A DNA stretch of 64,000 nt from TMED109 sp015660425 (GCA_029936295.1 JAPYTH010000001.1:62001-126000), one strand, 5' to 3'; positions 1-9,598 are shown, numbered from the stretch's first letter. The notes: generated by a model from the sequence alone, not told the origin. A program made the numbers and translations.

Positions 1-45
1 ATATCTTTAAATTATGACGATTTAATTAAATTTTTAAGTGAATAA
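1..45 (+). CDS. C-terminal end of an upstream gene, cut by the window edge
   Basis: From base 1 an open frame reads ISLNYDDLIKFLSE and stops at TAA 43-45, 12 bases before the ispG start. The tight spacing fits an upstream member of the same operon. In related genomes a RodZ-like helix-turn-helix protein often precedes ispG, but fourteen residues are too few to identify this one. Confidence 0.4.
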   Translation: MSLNYDDLIKFLSE

Positions 46-57
46 AAGGTTATAACT

Positions 58-1152
58 TTGAATATACGCTCTTATAGAAATATTAATAGAAGAAAAACAA
101 AAACAATAATGGTGGGGAAAGTGCCAGTTGGAGGAGATAGCCCTATAAGTGTACAATCTATGACTAATACACTTACTACAGATATAAATGGAACAATTCA
201 CCAAATAAATAAAATTGCAGAGGCTGGAGCAGATATTGTAAGAGTATCTTGCCCAGATAAAGAATCTACACAGGCTTTAAGGAGTATAATAAAAAATGTT
301 TCTATTCCAGTTATCGCAGACATCCATTTTCATTATAAAAGAGCAATAGAAGCAGCTGAAGCAGGTGCAGCATGTCTTAGAATAAACCCTGGTAATATTG
401 GCTCAAATGAAAGAATAAATTCAGTTATTCAAGCAGCAAAAGACAATAACTGTTCAATAAGAATAGGAGTAAATGGAGGATCATTAGAAAAAAAAATATT
501 GGAAAAATATAAATCTCCATGCCCAGAAGCATTAGTAGAAAGTGCGCTAAAGAATATAAGAATTCTAGAAGACGGTAATTTTACTAATTTTAAAATTAGT
601 GTTAAAGCTTCTGATGTATTTCTTGCTGTATTATCATACGAACAATTATCTAAAATATCTGATTATCCTCTTCATATTGGAATTACTGAAGCTGGAAGTT
701 TAAATTATGGAACTATTCAATCATCTATTGGTCTAGGAAGACTCCTTTGGTCCGGAATAGGTGATACAATCAGGGTGTCCTTGTCTGCGGATCCTATAGA
801 AGAAGTTAAGGCAGGATTTCAAATACTTAAATCCTTAGGAATAAGAAATAAAGGAGTAACAATTATTTCTTGTCCTTCTTGTGCAAGACAAAACTTTGAC
901 GTTATTAATACCGTAAAAATCATAGAAGAAAAACTTTCTCATATTAAGGAAACAGTCTCTTTATCTATTATTGGGTGCGTAGTAAATGGTCCGGGAGAAG
1001 CAAAGGAAACCAATATAGGCGTAACTGGTGGAGGTAAGGATTTTCACCAAATTTATATAGATGGTAGTATTAGCCATAGAATGGAACAAAAAGATTTTAT
1101 TAACCATGTAGTAGATTTAGTAGAAGACTATGCAGCAAAAGTGAGAATATAA
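58..1152 (+). CDS. ispG: 4-hydroxy-3-methylbut-2-enyl diphosphate synthase (IspG/GcpE)
   Basis: This enzyme converts methylerythritol cyclodiphosphate to HMBPP in the cytosolic MEP isoprenoid pathway, using a [4Fe-4S] cluster. The 364-residue protein opens with the family signature VPVGGDSPISVQSMTNT. It keeps the three cluster cysteines (SCPSC at about 272 and 275, and IGCVVNGPGEA at about 307). The start is TTG at 58, preceded by AAAGG at 46-50; the next ATG would remove conserved N-terminal residues. The stop directly abuts the hisS start, so the two are probably translationally coupled. The compact bacterial form is seen, without the plant-type insert. Confidence 0.97.
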   Translation: MNIRSYRNINRRKTKTIMVGKVPVGGDSPISVQSMTNTLTTDINGTIHQINKIAEAGADIVRVSCPDKESTQALRSIIKNVSIPVIADIHFHYKRAIEAAEAGAACLRINPGNIGSNERINSVIQAAKDNNCSIRIGVNGGSLEKKILEKYKSPCPEALVESALKNIRILEDGNFTNFKISVKASDVFLAVLSYEQLSKISDYPLHIGITEAGSLNYGTIQSSIGLGRLLWSGIGDTIRVSLSADPIEEVKAGFQILKSLGIRNKGVTIISCPSCARQNFDVINTVKIIEEKLSHIKETVSLSIIGCVVNGPGEAKETNIGVTGGGKDFHQIYIDGSISHRMEQKDFINHVVDLVEDYAAKVRI

Positions 1153-2403
1153 ATGAATAGTAAATTACAATCTGTTAGAGGTACTCATGATCACCTTCCA
1201 GAAGCAATGTATAAATATAATAATATTATTACTAGAGCAGAAAATATTACTTCTCTATACGGTTTTAAGCCTATGGCAACTCCAATTTTTGAATTTTCAA
1301 ATGTATTTAAAAAAACACTAGGGGAAAATTCTGATATTGTTACTAAAGAGATGTATACTTTTATCGATAAAGGTAATGAAGAAATAACATTACGACCAGA
1401 AGGCACTGCAGGAATAGTAAGAGCTATAATATCTAATAGTTTATCACAAGAAATGCCATTTAAAGCATTTTATCATGGCCCTATGTTTCGTTATGAAAGA
1501 CCACAAAAAGGAAGATTAAGACAATTTCATCAAATAGGTATCGAGTTGTTGGGAACTGATAGTCAGCAAGCAGATATTGAAGTAATTGCATGTGCAAGTA
1601 AATTATTAAAAGAATTAAATATTGATAAATCGTCGACCTTACATATTAATAGCCTAGGTAATATTACGGAGCGAAAAAAATATATTGATGAACTAATTAA
1701 ATATTTAAATGATTTCAAAAACAAATTATCTATAGATAGCAAAAAAAGATTTGAAAAAAACCCTCTAAGAATTTTGGATTCAAAATCTGAAGAAGATATA
1801 GAAATTATAAAGAATGCTCCAAAACTTATTAATTATTTAGATAAAGAATCTAAAAATAGTTTTAAGAAAGTTTTGGATGGATTAACGAATTTAAATATTG
1901 CTTATAAAATTAATCATAAATTAGTAAGGGGGTTAGATTATTATAATAATACCACCTTTGAGTTTATTACAGATAAATTAGGTTCACAAAGTGCTATTAT
2001 TGCAGGTGGCAGATATGATAATTTAATGAAACAAATGGGTGGTCCTGATATACCTGGAATAGGATGGGCAGCAGGTATTGAAAGGCTTGCTTTACTATCA
2101 AATATTAAAATAACTACGAAAAACAATATTTCTATTATTCCTGTAGGAGAAGAAAATAATGCTTTATGCTTTAATCTAGCTGAAGAATTAAGAAATAAAA
2201 ATATTTCCATATCTATGGGCTATAGTGGAAATTTAAAAAAAAGGCTTAAACAAGCTAATAAAATAACTTCAAATTATGCTGTAATTATTGGAGATGATGA
2301 GGTTAAAAATAATCATGCTATTATTCGTAATTTAGAAACTGGTCTTCAGCAAAACATACCACTTAATAACTTAGTAAAACATATAGAAAAAATATTGCTT
2401 TAA
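1153..2403 (+). CDS. hisS: Histidyl-tRNA synthetase
   Basis: This class II synthetase charges tRNA-His. The 416-residue length is normal. Visible are the N-terminal SVRGTHD segment, motif 2 around MFRYERPQKGRLRQFHQIG, the histidine-binding LVRGLDYYNNTTFE segment, the AGGRYDNL signature, and motif 3 at GIGWAAGIERLAL. The C-terminal 90 residues form the anticodon-binding domain. The ATG is the first codon after the ispG stop. The ispG-hisS-prfA-prmC order is common in alphaproteobacteria and supports one transcription unit. Confidence 0.97.
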   Translation: MNSKLQSVRGTHDHLPEAMYKYNNIITRAENITSLYGFKPMATPIFEFSNVFKKTLGENSDIVTKEMYTFIDKGNEEITLRPEGTAGIVRAIISNSLSQEMPFKAFYHGPMFRYERPQKGRLRQFHQIGIELLGTDSQQADIEVIACASKLLKELNIDKSSTLHINSLGNITERKKYIDELIKYLNDFKNKLSIDSKKRFEKNPLRILDSKSEEDIEIIKNAPKLINYLDKESKNSFKKVLDGLTNLNIAYKINHKLVRGLDYYNNTTFEFITDKLGSQSAIIAGGRYDNLMKQMGGPDIPGIGWAAGIERLALLSNIKITTKNNISIIPVGEENNALCFNLAEELRNKNISISMGYSGNLKKRLKQANKITSNYAVIIGDDEVKNNHAIIRNLETGLQQNIPLNNLVKHIEKILL

Positions 2404-2404
2404 T

Positions 2405-3487
2405 ATGATACCGGTTTTAAAAAATAGACTTGAAGAAATAATTAATAAATATTCTGAGATTGAGTCAAAATTATTAGATAATGATATGAATATGGATATT
2501 AGATTAAATCTATCTAAAGAACACTCTGACCTGGTTCCAATTGTACTTGCTATTAATGAACTAAAGTCTTGTGAAGAAGAAATTGATGGAGTACGAGAAA
2601 TACTTAATGATAAAGATACAGATTCATCTCTAAGGGAAGAAGCACTTAAAGAACTTGATAATCTTAAAAAATCTTTAGAAAGTTTTACCGAAAAAACACA
2701 AAAACTACTTATTCCTAAAGATCCAGATGATAATAGAAACGCTATAATTGAAATTAGAGCTGGGACAGGAGGCGATGAAGCAGCTCTTTTTGGAAGCAAC
2801 TTATTAAAAATGTATTTAAGATATGCAGAATTACAAAAATGGAAAATTGAAATTTTATCATTATCAGAAAATGATATTGGGGGTTGTAAAGAAGCTTCTG
2901 CAAAAATTACGGGTAATAATGTTTTCGGAAGATTAAAATTTGAAAGTGGTGTTCATAGAGTACAAAGAATTCCTACAACAGAAACTCAAGGAAGAATTCA
3001 TACCTCAGCCGCAACCGTAGCAATCCTTCCTGTAGTTGAAGAAGTAGATATTGCAATAAATAATAGTGACTTAAGAATTGATACGTATAGGGCACAGGGC
3101 GCTGGAGGACAACATGTAAATAAAACTGAAAGTGCTGTAAGAATAACACATATTCCTACCGGAACAGTAACTCAATGCCAAGATGGAAAATCTCAACATA
3201 AAAATAAAGCTAAAGCTTTAGAAATGTTAAGGTCAAAGCTCTATAATAATGAAAAAAAAATTAGAGATTCAGAAAGAAGCGAGAAAAGAAAATCTTTAGT
3301 AGGTTCTGGAGATAGATCAGAAAGAATTAGAACCTATAATTTTCCACAAGACAGAATTACTGATCATAGAATCCAATTATCTCTAAATAGGATAGATGAA
3401 ATTCTATCAGGTTCTAGACTTAATGAAATTATAGATGTTTTATTGGCTCAAGAAGAAAGTGATAGACTTGCACATCTTGCTGATTAA
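2405..3487 (+). CDS. prfA: Peptide chain release factor 1
   Basis: RF1 ends translation at UAA and UAG. The 360-residue protein has an N-terminal coiled region, then domain 2 with the codon-reading tripeptide, here PTT at about 190-192 within RIPTTETQGRIHTSA (PAT in E. coli). The catalytic GGQ loop lies at about 234-236 in GAGGQHVNKTESA. The PxT form, rather than SPF, marks it as RF1 and not RF2. It starts one base after the hisS stop. The next gene, prmC, methylates the GGQ glutamine, so enzyme and substrate are adjacent. Confidence 0.97.
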   Translation: MIPVLKNRLEEIINKYSEIESKLLDNDMNMDIRLNLSKEHSDLVPIVLAINELKSCEEEIDGVREILNDKDTDSSLREEALKELDNLKKSLESFTEKTQKLLIPKDPDDNRNAIIEIRAGTGGDEAALFGSNLLKMYLRYAELQKWKIEILSLSENDIGGCKEASAKITGNNVFGRLKFESGVHRVQRIPTTETQGRIHTSAATVAILPVVEEVDIAINNSDLRIDTYRAQGAGGQHVNKTESAVRITHIPTGTVTQCQDGKSQHKNKAKALEMLRSKLYNNEKKIRDSERSEKRKSLVGSGDRSERIRTYNFPQDRITDHRIQLSLNRIDEILSGSRLNEIIDVLLAQEESDRLAHLAD

Positions 3488-3508
3488 AATTAAAATTATG
3501 AATAACTA

Positions 3509-4363
3509 ATGAAAATATCTAGTGCACTAATAGTAGGTAAAAACTTATTAAGAAAAGCAGGTATTCCTCAACCTCTAAGAGAATCAAAATTAATAATTTG
3601 TTATGCCCTAAGTATTAACATAGAAAATTCTTTGTTAGATATTGAAAAAAACCTTAATAAGCTTCAAATAAAAAGAGTACTATCCCTTTTTAATCGTCGA
3701 GCTCTAGGCGAACCTTTTGCATACTTAACTAAATCAGTATTATTTTTTGGTTTTGATTTTTACATAAATAATAAAGTTTTAATCCCTAGACCAGAAACAG
3801 AAGAATTAGTTGAAATAGTATTAAAAAAAATTTTAAATAAACATAAAAAATATAATATATTAGATATTGGGACTGGTTCTGGAGTCATTTTAGCAAGTTT
3901 ATTAATGCACTTACCTAAATCGTATGGAATAGGAACAGATATTTCTATTAATGCTTTAAAAGTTTCTAAAACTAATTTAAATAATTTAAAATTAAATGAT
4001 AGGTCTAGATTAATAAATACTAATTGGTCTGAAGGCATAAAAGATAATAGCTTTGATATAATAGTTTGTAACCCCCCTTATATTGCAGACCATCATATTA
4101 AAAACTTACAGAAAGAAGTAAAAAATTATGAACCATTGATAGCGATCAAAGGCGGAAAAAGTGGTTTAGAATCATTAATATCTCTTCTACCTTCAGCAAG
4201 AAGAGTAATCAAAAAAAAAGGTTTAATTGCATTTGAAGTAGGTTTTGACCAAGCCACAATAGCTAAAAAAATACTAAATAAAAATAAATTTATTGTACAA
4301 GAAATAGCAAAGGACTTATCTGGAATAGAAAGAATAGTAATTGTAAAACTAATTGAATCATAA
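3509..4363 (+). CDS. prmC: Release factor glutamine methyltransferase (PrmC/HemK)
   Basis: This SAM-dependent N5-glutamine methyltransferase modifies the GGQ motif of release factors. The 284-residue protein has the helical N-terminal release-factor-binding domain (residues 1-100), the glycine-rich SAM loop DIGTGSGVI at about 118, and the catalytic NPPY signature at 188-191. It follows prfA by 21 bases, the usual arrangement. The PRPETEELVE segment before the SAM loop is also family-typical. It is probably the last gene of the ispG operon, because 188 noncoding bases follow. Confidence 0.96.
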   Translation: MKISSALIVGKNLLRKAGIPQPLRESKLIICYALSINIENSLLDIEKNLNKLQIKRVLSLFNRRALGEPFAYLTKSVLFFGFDFYINNKVLIPRPETEELVEIVLKKILNKHKKYNILDIGTGSGVILASLLMHLPKSYGIGTDISINALKVSKTNLNNLKLNDRSRLINTNWSEGIKDNSFDIIVCNPPYIADHHIKNLQKEVKNYEPLIAIKGGKSGLESLISLLPSARRVIKKKGLIAFEVGFDQATIAKKILNKNKFIVQEIAKDLSGIERIVIVKLIES

Positions 4364-4379
4364 AAAATTAAAAAATAAC

Positions 4380-4407
4380 TTGGCATAAATTTTTATATGA
4401 CTAGAAT
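4380..4407 (+). promoter_or_regulatory. Candidate sigma-70-type promoter for the DUF4167 gene
   Basis: TTGGCA (4380-4385) and TAGAAT (4402-4407) are separated by 16 bases in the 188-base gap between prmC and the next gene. An overlapping short inverted repeat CTAGAA/TTCTAG (4401-4406 and 4414-4419) could be an operator or chance. The leader to the ATG would be about 140 bases. This is a pattern match only, in AT-rich DNA. Confidence 0.35.
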
Positions 4408-4551
4408 ACAACTTTCTAGAGATGCACAAATAATATATTAGATGATCTTTTTAGAAACTAAATTCCTTAAATTTTTTTAAATTAATTAAATATTATTATA
4501 TAATTAATTATAAATTTTTACGGAAATCAATAAATAAAAAAGGAAAATAAT

Positions 4552-4989
4552 ATGAGAGTATCAAATACTCCCAGAAGACATACTAGAAGTAGAAATAATT
4601 CAGGGAGAAGAAATAATACTTCTCCAAAAAATCGATATGAAAATAATAATGATAATAAAATAACAGGCAATGCAATTCAAGTTCATGAAAAGTACCAATC
4701 CTTGGCTAGAGATGCTATTAGTTCTGGTGATATAGTTAAAGCAGAATATTATTTTCAACATGCAGAACATTATCATAGAGTCCATAAATCTGTACTAAAT
4801 ACTCAATTAGATAAACAACAGAAAAGTGAAAAAAATATTGTTCATATTAATAAAGAAGAAGTTAAAGAGAATACTTTGAAAACAAATGATGAAGCAAAAA
4901 ATAATACAGAAGAAATATCTAAACTTTTACTAAATGAAGAAACTAAAAAAAAGATAAAGGTTAAAAATCAAACAAATGATGAAGACTAA
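4552..4989 (+). CDS. DUF4167 family protein
   Basis: This 145-residue protein has the DUF4167 layout. A basic Arg/Asn-rich N-terminus (RRHTRSRNNSGRRNN) is followed by the conserved block QVHEKYQSLARDAISSGD and AEYYFQHAEHYHRV at about 43-78. A low-complexity charged tail rich in Lys, Glu and Asn completes it. The family is alphaproteobacterial and usually sits after prfA-prmC, often before clpB; clpB is absent here. Its function is unknown; the basic N-terminus suggests nucleic-acid or ribosome contact (inference). AAAGGA just before the ATG is a good ribosome site. It converges with the M23 gene across only 27 bases. Confidence 0.85.
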   Translation: MRVSNTPRRHTRSRNNSGRRNNTSPKNRYENNNDNKITGNAIQVHEKYQSLARDAISSGDIVKAEYYFQHAEHYHRVHKSVLNTQLDKQQKSEKNIVHINKEEVKENTLKTNDEAKNNTEEISKLLLNEETKKKIKVKNQTNDED

Positions 4990-5016
4990 TTAAATGTTTT
5001 TTTAAATTTAGATTAT

Positions 5017-7560
5017 TTATAAACTATCCCAGATATCATCTAATCGATCTCGTGCCTTAATAAAAAAATCATAATTCTCATTCTTTAATTTTAAACCTTC
5101 TGGCATCCTTACCTTAAGAGGATTAACCTGTTTATTTCTAAATATTATTTCGTAATGTAAATGAGGGCCAGTTGACCTTCCTGTTGTCCCTACGTAGCCA
5201 ATAATATCTCCTTGCTTTACTCTCCTTCCCTCTGTGAGATTTTTACCAAAACGTGCAAGATGTGCATAGGAAGTTTTATAATCAGAGTTATGACGAATAC
5301 GTATATAATTTCCATAGCTTCCATTTTTCCTTGAAAATTCTATAATACCATCCCCTGCTGCAAATACAGGTGTATTTCTTGGTGCTGAAAAATCTACACC
5401 TTTATGCATTTTTGTATAACCTAAAATAGGATGTTTACGTTTACCAAAACCAGATGATATTCTAGCTCCATCAAGAGGTGTTTTCATTAATGCCTTTCGA
5501 GCACTGCTTGCATCAGCATCAAAATAATCAAAATAGCCTTTTTCATATTCGAATCTATATAATGATAATCTTTCTCCGCCTAAAAGTAATACAGACCTTA
5601 AAACTGGACCACTAGACACTATATCACCTGACTTATTATGTTGTATTTGATATAGCACTTCGAATGAGTCTCCAAATTTTATTTCTCTTTGAAAATCTAC
5701 GTCAAAAGAATAGATCTTTACCACTTCCATTAGGACAGGTATTGGCATACCCGCATTTTTTGCAGAAATATATAAACTAGAATTAATTTCACCAGTAGTT
5801 TTATGAAAAGTTTTAATAGTAGGTTCTTTATATTTATTTATTAAAAAATCATTATTTTTTTTAAAGATCTCTATAGACCTAATTTTATCTATGTGTATAG
5901 CAATACCAATAATTTGTTTAGTATCACCCTTATTTAAATAAACTTTTATTTTTTGCCCTACATGAAGTTTTCTCGGATCAAACTCACTTTTTAATTTATT
6001 AATAAAACCAAAAATTTTACTTTCGGAAATTCCTATATTAGAAAAGGCATGGGATAAAGTATCTCCACTTTTAAAAGTAAATATTTTAACATTATTTTCA
6101 AAAGGTTTTATTAAACTTTTGTTTTTCCATTCAGAAGTTATTTTAATAGATTTATTTCTTTTTTTAAGATTTGGTTTCACTAATTCTGCTAATTCAATTT
6201 TAGCATCTGTTACCGTTGATTTTTTTACTATATAATTATTGTTTTCTAATATTAATAAATAACCTCTCTTTCTAGATTTTTCAATGAAGAAGCCCTTCAT
6301 TGGGCTTTTATCTCTTCCCAAAGCTACAATTATTGAACTACCAGATCTAACTATATTTGGATTCATTTTTTTACTTAAAACTTTCAAAGCTTTTCTTATA
6401 ACTACCTTTTTTTCACCTAATGCTATTAACCTTGCTAATAAAGTATCTCCTTTCTCAATTTTTCCTTCAATTAAATTTGTTTCATAATATAAATTATTAT
6501 TTTCTATATTTGATTCATCCGTCTTTTCAATTATTATTTTCTTTTTTATTAATTCTTTTTTTTGAGGTGTTATGTTTTTATTTTCAACGAACTTTAGACT
6601 AGCAACAACTCCTCTAGCTAATTTGATAGCTTGTTTTTTAGCTAAAAATTTCCCATGTTGTATTTTTATTATAACTACCGCTGATTTTTGATTAACTACA
6701 ATAGCAAATGCTTTGATTCTTGTATCTTTAGAAAATATAATCTCCGACCTTGGAGTAATATTTATTGGATCATAAACTGTTGAGAAAGCGTCTACAGCCT
6801 CTCTAGCTTCCTTAAGACTCCATCCAGCATCTCTCAATTGACCCTGAATTGTATCCCTCTTAAGGACATTAGATTTATTTATATCTTCTTTTTGATCATA
6901 AGTCCTAAAAACTTTAAAACCATCCTTCCTCAATAAAATTAATTCTCCTGACATTGTTAATTTAATTTTTTCTAGAAAAACACCTTCTGTATTTGCAGTA
7001 TAAAAAAGTTTTAGCTCATCATTAGGTCTAAGTTTACGCAAATCTTTTTCTGCAGATATAGCCTGAATAATATTATGTGTTTCATTAATATTAATTCCTG
7101 AATTAGATAGCAATCTTGTTAAATTATCTCCTTTATTAACCTTTATTATATACGTTCCTGGTTTAGGTCTAAATTCTTCAAAATTAATTATAGCCTGAAC
7201 TCTATCATCTACTAAAATATCAGAAATTCTGGCTGTAGTTACTTTTTTTCTTTCTTTCCAAGATAAGACAGTAATATTTTTTTTTAACGGAACAGCAACA
7301 GCTACTAAAAAATTAGTGTTATTTTTAAAATAAAACTTAATTTCTTGCCCTATAGGTATTTTAGTTAAGTCTAATCTTCTTTTTAATGAATTTATAAATA
7401 ACTTTGAATCTTGATTATTTATTTTAACCTGAGAAAATACTTTATAAAAAGTATCTCCAGTTTCAAGTTTCTTACTAATTATTGTGATAGTATCTTCAGC
7501 AAAAGATAATTCAGAAATAAAAAATAATATAAAAAATATAAATTTTATTAAATTTTGCAA
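5017..7560 (-). CDS. Periplasmic M23 (LytM-type) endopeptidase with repeated LysM/OapA-like modules
   Basis: This predicted peptidoglycan endopeptidase, or amidase activator, has 847 residues. A signal peptide (residues 1-21, ending SFAED) targets it to the periplasm. At least four modules open with a KxGDT/N-type motif: about residue 33 (ETGDTF), 163 (KGDNL), 372 (KGDTL) and 499 (SGDTL). Each resembles LysM/OapA binding domains. The C-terminal M23 domain has zinc ligands HKGVD (H719, D723) and HLH (H800, H802), so it looks catalytically competent. It is longer than the common 400-650-residue relatives because of the extra modules. It is transcribed alone or after the iminopeptidase gene, 70 bases upstream. 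Confidence 0.9.
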   Translation of the reverse strand: MQNLIKFIFFILFFISELSFAEDTITIISKKLETGDTFYKVFSQVKINNQDSKLFINSLKRRLDLTKIPIGQEIKFYFKNNTNFLVAVAVPLKKNITVLSWKERKKVTTARISDILVDDRVQAIINFEEFRPKPGTYIIKVNKGDNLTRLLSNSGININETHNIIQAISAEKDLRKLRPNDELKLFYTANTEGVFLEKIKLTMSGELILLRKDGFKVFRTYDQKEDINKSNVLKRDTIQGQLRDAGWSLKEAREAVDAFSTVYDPINITPRSEIIFSKDTRIKAFAIVVNQKSAVVIIKIQHGKFLAKKQAIKLARGVVASLKFVENKNITPQKKELIKKKIIIEKTDESNIENNNLYYETNLIEGKIEKGDTLLARLIALGEKKVVIRKALKVLSKKMNPNIVRSGSSIIVALGRDKSPMKGFFIEKSRKRGYLLILENNNYIVKKSTVTDAKIELAELVKPNLKKRNKSIKITSEWKNKSLIKPFENNVKIFTFKSGDTLSHAFSNIGISESKIFGFINKLKSEFDPRKLHVGQKIKVYLNKGDTKQIIGIAIHIDKIRSIEIFKKNNDFLINKYKEPTIKTFHKTTGEINSSLYISAKNAGMPIPVLMEVVKIYSFDVDFQREIKFGDSFEVLYQIQHNKSGDIVSSGPVLRSVLLLGGERLSLYRFEYEKGYFDYFDADASSARKALMKTPLDGARISSGFGKRKHPILGYTKMHKGVDFSAPRNTPVFAAGDGIIEFSRKNGSYGNYIRIRHNSDYKTSYAHLARFGKNLTEGRRVKQGDIIGYVGTTGRSTGPHLHYEIIFRNKQVNPLKVRMPEGLKLKNENYDFFIKARDRLDDIWDSL

Positions 7561-7630
7561 TTTGATACCTCAAAGATTATTTTTTATTTATAGAGTAACT
7601 ATCTACATTATTTACTAAACGAATAAAAAT

Positions 7631-8605
7631 TTAAAATAATTTAATTGTTATATTTTTAATTTCACGAACTAAAATAGTCCTCATTGGATCAGAATTAGCT
7701 GAATGTGCTCCTTCATCTACTATAATTAAATTTCCACTTTTCCAATTTTCAGCTATCTTATACGCATTTATAGGTGGACATAAAAGGTCATATCTACCTT
7801 GAATTATACTTCCTGGTATATTATTTAATTTAAATGCATTATGAATAAGCTCATTATCTTTTAAAAAAAAATTGTTTTTTATGTAATGCCACTCAAAATA
7901 TGGGGTATTTGGATCATGAGCATTATTATTAAAGAATTTATCATTAAAAGAACTTGGTAAATTAATAATATTGCTATTTATTTGAGATAAAATTGTTTCA
8001 TATAACGACCATACTAAAGCTGCAGAAGTAGATATTATTTTATTTTTGGATTCTAAGCGTTTACCATATGACCGGATTGGATTATGCTGCTCTTCTTCAT
8101 CAAGTAACTTAGTCCATTGATACCATAATTCAGGCCTAAAGTATTTTGCAGCATTCTCAAATGCCCAAATAATATTTTTTATTGAACCCAAAAATACAGA
8201 CCTTAAGATTAATCCACTTACATATTCACTATATTGCTCTGCATAAGCTAATCCTAATGTAGACCCCCAACTACCTCCTACAACTACCCATTTTTTAATA
8301 TTAAACTTATTCCTTAATAATTCCATATCAGAAATTAGAGATTGTGTAGTATTATTAATTAAAGATCTCTTAGGTAATGACCTCCCTGCACCCCTTTGAT
8401 CAAATAATATTACCCTACTATCTTTAAGATTAAATAATGATCTATGACTATTTTGGCATCCACTTCCAGGTCCACCATGCAAAAAAATAAAAGGCATTCC
8501 TTTAGGGTTTCCTAATTGCTCAACATATAATTTGTGCCCATCTCCGACCTCAAGAAAACTCTTTTCATAGGGTTTTGGAAATTCATTATCTTGTATCATT
8601 GACAT
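7631..8605 (-). CDS. pip: Proline iminopeptidase (alpha/beta hydrolase, S33)
   Basis: The enzyme releases N-terminal proline from peptides in the cytosol. Family features are the oxyanion-hole motif FLHGGPGSGCQ, DQRGAGRS, the nucleophile elbow VVGGSWGS, an acid in GRYDLLCP, and the catalytic His in EGAHSA. The frame is open upstream to an ATG at 8752, but that would overlap rpmE on the other strand and add a hydrophobic, non-family leader. The ATG at 8605 has AAGGAA seven bases upstream and gives 324 residues, the usual size. Divergent from rpmE with a 117-base gap. Confidence 0.93.
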   Translation of the reverse strand: MSMIQDNEFPKPYEKSFLEVGDGHKLYVEQLGNPKGMPFIFLHGGPGSGCQNSHRSLFNLKDSRVILFDQRGAGRSLPKRSLINNTTQSLISDMELLRNKFNIKKWVVVGGSWGSTLGLAYAEQYSEYVSGLILRSVFLGSIKNIIWAFENAAKYFRPELWYQWTKLLDEEEQHNPIRSYGKRLESKNKIISTSAALVWSLYETILSQINSNIINLPSSFNDKFFNNNAHDPNTPYFEWHYIKNNFFLKDNELIHNAFKLNNIPGSIIQGRYDLLCPPINAYKIAENWKSGNLIIVDEGAHSANSDPMRTILVREIKNITIKLF

Positions 8606-8722
8606 TTTACATTTCCTTACTTGCATAAATATTAAAGTTCTTGTAAAAACTAATATGTTTTGAATTATACTTATTTTTATAATAAATAAAGTCAAATTAA
8701 GATATATTAGGATAACAAAATA

Positions 8723-8944
8723 ATGAAAAAAGATATACATCCAGAATACCATGAAATTACTGTACTTATGACAGATGGTTCTGAATTTAAGACCCGTTCT
8801 ACTTATGGTAAACCTGGAGATAAACTAAAACTTGATATAGACTCAAAGTCTCACCCTGCCTGGACTGGCGGCCCAGCCGTGATAAGAGATGATGTGGGAC
8901 AAGTAGCAAAATTTAATAAACGTTTTGCTGGTCTAAAAATTTAA
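8723..8944 (+). CDS. rpmE: 50S ribosomal protein L31 (bL31), cysteine-free form
   Basis: A 73-residue large-subunit protein. The N-terminus MKKDIHPEYHEITVLMTDG and the block SKSHPAWTGG match bL31. It contains no cysteine, so it is the zinc-independent (C-minus) form common in alphaproteobacteria. AGGA lies about ten bases before the ATG. Its last four bases overlap the stop of the convergent thioesterase gene. Confidence 0.96.
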   Translation: MKKDIHPEYHEITVLMTDGSEFKTRSTYGKPGDKLKLDIDSKSHPAWTGGPAVIRDDVGQVAKFNKRFAGLKI

Positions 8945-9393
8945 ATATCTTTTAGTAACTTTTCACATGCTTTGAATATGTTAACAGGAATGGGTACTAC
9001 TTTTTTCTGATCAACCCTATTTACATATACATGAACGAAATAACCTACTGCACAAGGCTCATCATCATCTTCTTTAAAAACTCCTACTTCATATCTTATA
9101 CTTGATTTCCCAATTTTTTTAATAGCTATGCCTACATCTACTATTTCGGGATATTTTATTGATTTATAATATCTACACCTAGTTTCAGGAGTCACCCCAA
9201 TAAAGTCTGAGTTTAAAGGATCAAAATGCGCTTCTGTTATTAAAAAATAATTTACTACAGTATCAAACATAGAATAATAAATATTATTATTTACATGACC
9301 GTATATATCATTATCTCCCCACCTACTAGAATAACTATGCCACCAAATATAATTTTTCCTAATTGGATTAATAGGAGGCCATTCATCAGCCAT
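8941..9393 (-). CDS. Acyl-CoA thioesterase of the hot-dog (YbgC/4HBT-like) family
   Basis: The 150-residue protein has the hot-dog signature RWGDNDIYGHVNNNIYYSMFD at about 24-44, where Asp (in GDND) and the GHVNN loop form the active site. The rest (KSIKYPEIVDVGIAIKKIGKSS) follows the strand pattern of 4-hydroxybenzoyl-CoA thioesterase-like proteins. It probably hydrolyses an acyl-CoA in the cytosol; the substrate cannot be read from sequence. The 3' end overlaps rpmE by four bases. The DUF1192 gene lies 22 bases upstream on the same strand. Confidence 0.85.
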   Translation of the reverse strand: MADEWPPINPIRKNYIWWHSYSSRWGDNDIYGHVNNNIYYSMFDTVVNYFLITEAHFDPLNSDFIGVTPETRCRYYKSIKYPEIVDVGIAIKKIGKSSIRYEVGVFKEDDDEPCAVGYFVHVYVNRVDQKKVVPIPVNIFKACEKLLKDI

Positions 9394-9415
9394 TTTTTTT
9401 TCCTAAAATATACAC

Positions 9416-9598
9416 TTACTTAAAAAAATTTTTAGCTAAATCTAAAGCATTATATTTCTGAGTTTTTATTTTTTCTACTCTCTCTATTTCAATTTTTAAT
9501 TCTTCAATATACTCTAATAATTCATCAACAGATAAAATGTCTAGATTCCCACCTAATTCTATATTATTTTTAGGTTTAATAAGCTCTTCTTCATCCAT
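9416..9598 (-). CDS. DUF1192 family small protein
   Basis: A 60-residue protein with the DUF1192 core LDILSVDELLEYIEELKIEIERVE, a short coiled coil, and the family-typical ending AKNFFK. Function is unknown. I chose ATG 9598 because TAGGA lies seven bases upstream and DEEELIKP begins the family-like region. A TTG at 9613 would add five residues. Probably cotranscribed with the downstream thioesterase. Confidence 0.75.
   Translation of the reverse strand: MDEEELIKPKNNIELGGNLDILSVDELLEYIEELKIEIERVEKIKTQKYNALDLAKNFFK

Noticed and set aside
4401..4419. CTAGAA/TTCTAG hairpin after prmC as a terminator
   Set aside because: The stem is only six AT-rich pairs and is not followed by a T-run.
6284..6602. 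Small plus-strand ORFs inside the M23 gene
   Set aside because: They are reverse-strand shadows of the long M23 frame with no independent support.
8606..8752. Extended N-terminus for the iminopeptidase from ATG 8752
   Set aside because: It would overlap rpmE and add a hydrophobic leader unlike the cytosolic family; ATG 8605 has a better ribosome site.
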